A stretch of 64,000 nucleotides of DNA from Microbacterium hydrocarbonoxydans (GTDB taxonomy: Bacteria > Actinomycetota > Actinomycetes > Actinomycetales > Microbacteriaceae), in assembly GCF_011752045.1 (NCBI RefSeq), contig NZ_JAAKXW010000002.1:186001-250000 (forward strand), given 5' to 3'. The notes beneath the pieces were generated by a model that had not been told where the DNA came from, did not search any database, and worked only from the letters and a program-made list of their open reading frames with translations. This document shows positions 63,118 through 64,000 of this stretch, one piece after another (within the stretch, counting starts at the first letter, position 1; each line of letters opens with the position of its first letter). A program made the translations under genes and the position numbers.

Positions 63118-63175
63118 GCTCCCGTATGAGTTCCTGCGGCCGGGGCGTTTTCTGCGCAGGAACTCATACGGGAGC
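63118..63175. repeat. palindromic element, copy 3 (21-base perfect arms)
   Basis: Arms 63118-63138 and 63155-63175 are perfectly complementary over 21 bases, loop of 16. It lies between convergent genes and can act as a terminator in both directions. Confidence 0.92.
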
Positions 63176-63181
63176 GGAGAC

Positions 63182-64000
63182 TCAGACCCGGTAGAAGCCC
63201 GCAGCGTTGCGCCACAGGATGGCGTCGACGTCGAGGCCTCGCACCTCGGCCCAGGTCGCGACGAACTGCGCCCATCGCCTCCTCGCGGTCGGCTGGTATG
63301 CGTCGGAACCGTCCGCGGGAGCGTACGGGTCACCGGGCTCGGCGGGGCCGATCACCGAAACCGGCCAGTCGCTCCCCCACATGAGCCGCTCGGGTCCGAA
63401 CGCGGCGAGCGCCGCGTCGAGGAACGGCTCGAGCTGCGCGGCATCCCAGTCGCCGCCGGCCTCGGCCGGAAGCCCGGACAGCTTGCAGAAGACCTGCGAA
63501 TGCTGCGCGAGAGCGCCGAGATCGCGCAGCCACTGCTCCGACGGCTCGACCGGCGCAGACGCCGTCCCGACCTCAGGCTTGCCGAGGTGGTCGAGCACGA
63601 TCCGCAGCTCCGGCACGGCCGCGGCGAGCGCCGCGACGTCGGGGAGCTGGTGCGCGCGGACGCACGCGTCGAAGCTCCATCCGCGCGCGACGAGGGCCCG
63701 GGCGCCGGACACGAAGGCCGGCGAACCCGCGAGTCCGTCGGGCTCACCCTGCAGCAGATGCCGCACCCCGACCACCCGGTCGTGCGCGGCGAGCGCGTCG
63801 AAGTGCGCGAGCGTGGCGTCACCGCGGTCGAGCCGCGCGCCGGCGACGATCGCGCGCACGCCGGCGGCGTCCGCGATCGAGTCCACCCAGCGCACCTCGT
63901 CCAGGAACTGCTCCTCGACGCACTCGGCCTGCACGAAGACCGCCGCCTCCTCGCGCGCCCCCTCGATCCGCGCGTGCTGCAGCTCCAGCGTCTCGAACTC
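63182..64000 (-). CDS. Amidohydrolase-2 family lactonase, probable L-fuconolactonase, cut by window edge
   Basis: C-terminal 272 codons of a COG3618 metal-dependent hydrolase. The frame is open to the right edge, so the GTG at 63934 is not the start. HLGKPEVG carries a metal His, WGSDWPVS the catalytic Asp, and NAAGFYRV is the usual end of the family. It hydrolyses L-fuconolactone to L-fuconate, the step between the dehydrogenase and the dehydratase. Its N-terminal DxHxHxW motif lies outside. Confidence 0.87.
   Translation of the reverse strand, partial: EFETLELQHARIEGAREEAAVFVQAECVEEQFLDEVRWVDSIADAAGVRAIVAGARLDRGDATLAHFDALAAHDRVVGVRHLLQGEPDGLAGSPAFVSGARALVARGWSFDACVRAHQLPDVAALAAAVPELRIVLDHLGKPEVGTASAPVEPSEQWLRDLGALAQHSQVFCKLSGLPAEAGGDWDAAQLEPFLDAALAAFGPERLMWGSDWPVSVIGPAEPGDPYAPADGSDAYQPTARRRWAQFVATWAEVRGLDVDAILWRNAAGFYRV

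Noticed and set aside
57930..63175. Possible CRISPR array from repeated CTCCCGTATGAG sequence
   Set aside because: The copies are fully palindromic and lie one to four kilobases apart with genes between; no spacers of constant length.
63182..63934. Taking the GTG at 63934 as the start of the lactonase
   Set aside because: The frame stays open to the window edge for 22 more codons and the family's N-terminal metal motif is missing, so the gene continues outside.
1..64000. tRNA, rRNA, riboswitch or prophage genes
   Set aside because: I looked for characteristic conserved stems and structural or integrase genes and found none; short RNAs cannot be excluded by eye.

Overview
This window is about 64 kb of very GC-rich DNA. 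It has no rRNA, tRNA, CRISPR or phage genes that I can see. Base composition, the recurring GGATGCC/GGCATCC oligomer, four importers that all lack their own ATPase, a 13E12-type DUF222/HNH gene and leaderless-looking starts all suggest an actinobacterium of the Microbacteriaceae (Microbacterium-like). That placement is inference, not a search result. Nearly the whole window is a glycan-use island aimed at plant cell-wall polymers.

Layout. (1) 2-5686: a LacI regulator cut by the window edge, then an ABC sugar importer and a cytosolic GH51 arabinofuranosidase. (2) 5768-17363, minus strand: one eight-gene arabinan operon (binding protein, two permeases, GH43, YesL-like membrane protein, GH51, GH43 lipoprotein, GH127/146) with its LacI repressor upstream; the operator TACAACGTTGTA stands before both the operon and the repressor gene. 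(3) 17511-22934: a giant secreted GH30 + lectin + GH43 fusion predicted to act on type II galactan, divergent from a CE7 acetyl esterase. (4) 22948-27246: a methylcitrate operon (prpD-prpB-prpC) under a GntR regulator. (5) 27247-31268: a repeat-flanked DUF222/HNH gene, an EamA transporter and a CGNR zinc-finger protein. (6) 31311-46569: a deoxy-sugar island with GH95, an ABC importer, an unrecognised 635-residue protein, an RraA-type protein, an aldo/keto reductase and a lactonase, then a GntR regulator, an SGNH esterase and a GH141-like beta-helix enzyme. (7) 46831-57013: a fourth ABC importer, a secreted BNR_4 propeller enzyme, an FAD oxidoreductase, a LacI-type sensor without a DNA-binding domain, a DeoR regulator and another CE7-like esterase. 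(8) 57035-64000: a non-phosphorylative L-fucose pathway (mutarotase, aldo/keto reductase, L-fuconate dehydratase, FAH-type hydrolase, SDR, lactonase), with a DUF559 protein and three copies of a conserved palindromic hairpin.

How it fits together (inference). Exported enzymes (GH30-GH43, GH43 lipoprotein, GH141-like, BNR_4) would trim arabinan, galactan and fucose/rhamnose-capped side chains such as those of arabinogalactan-proteins. Four ATPase-less ABC importers bring in the fragments. Cytosolic GH51, GH43, GH127/146 and GH95 enzymes finish them. Two sets of fucose-oxidising genes take L-fucose toward pyruvate plus L-lactate, or L-lactaldehyde by an aldolase branch. The regulatory signals are unusually readable: at least five different palindromic operator types occur. 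One, with core CGAnnATCG, occurs at three promoters of region 6 and probably defines the regulon of the GntR protein encoded at 41234-41887.
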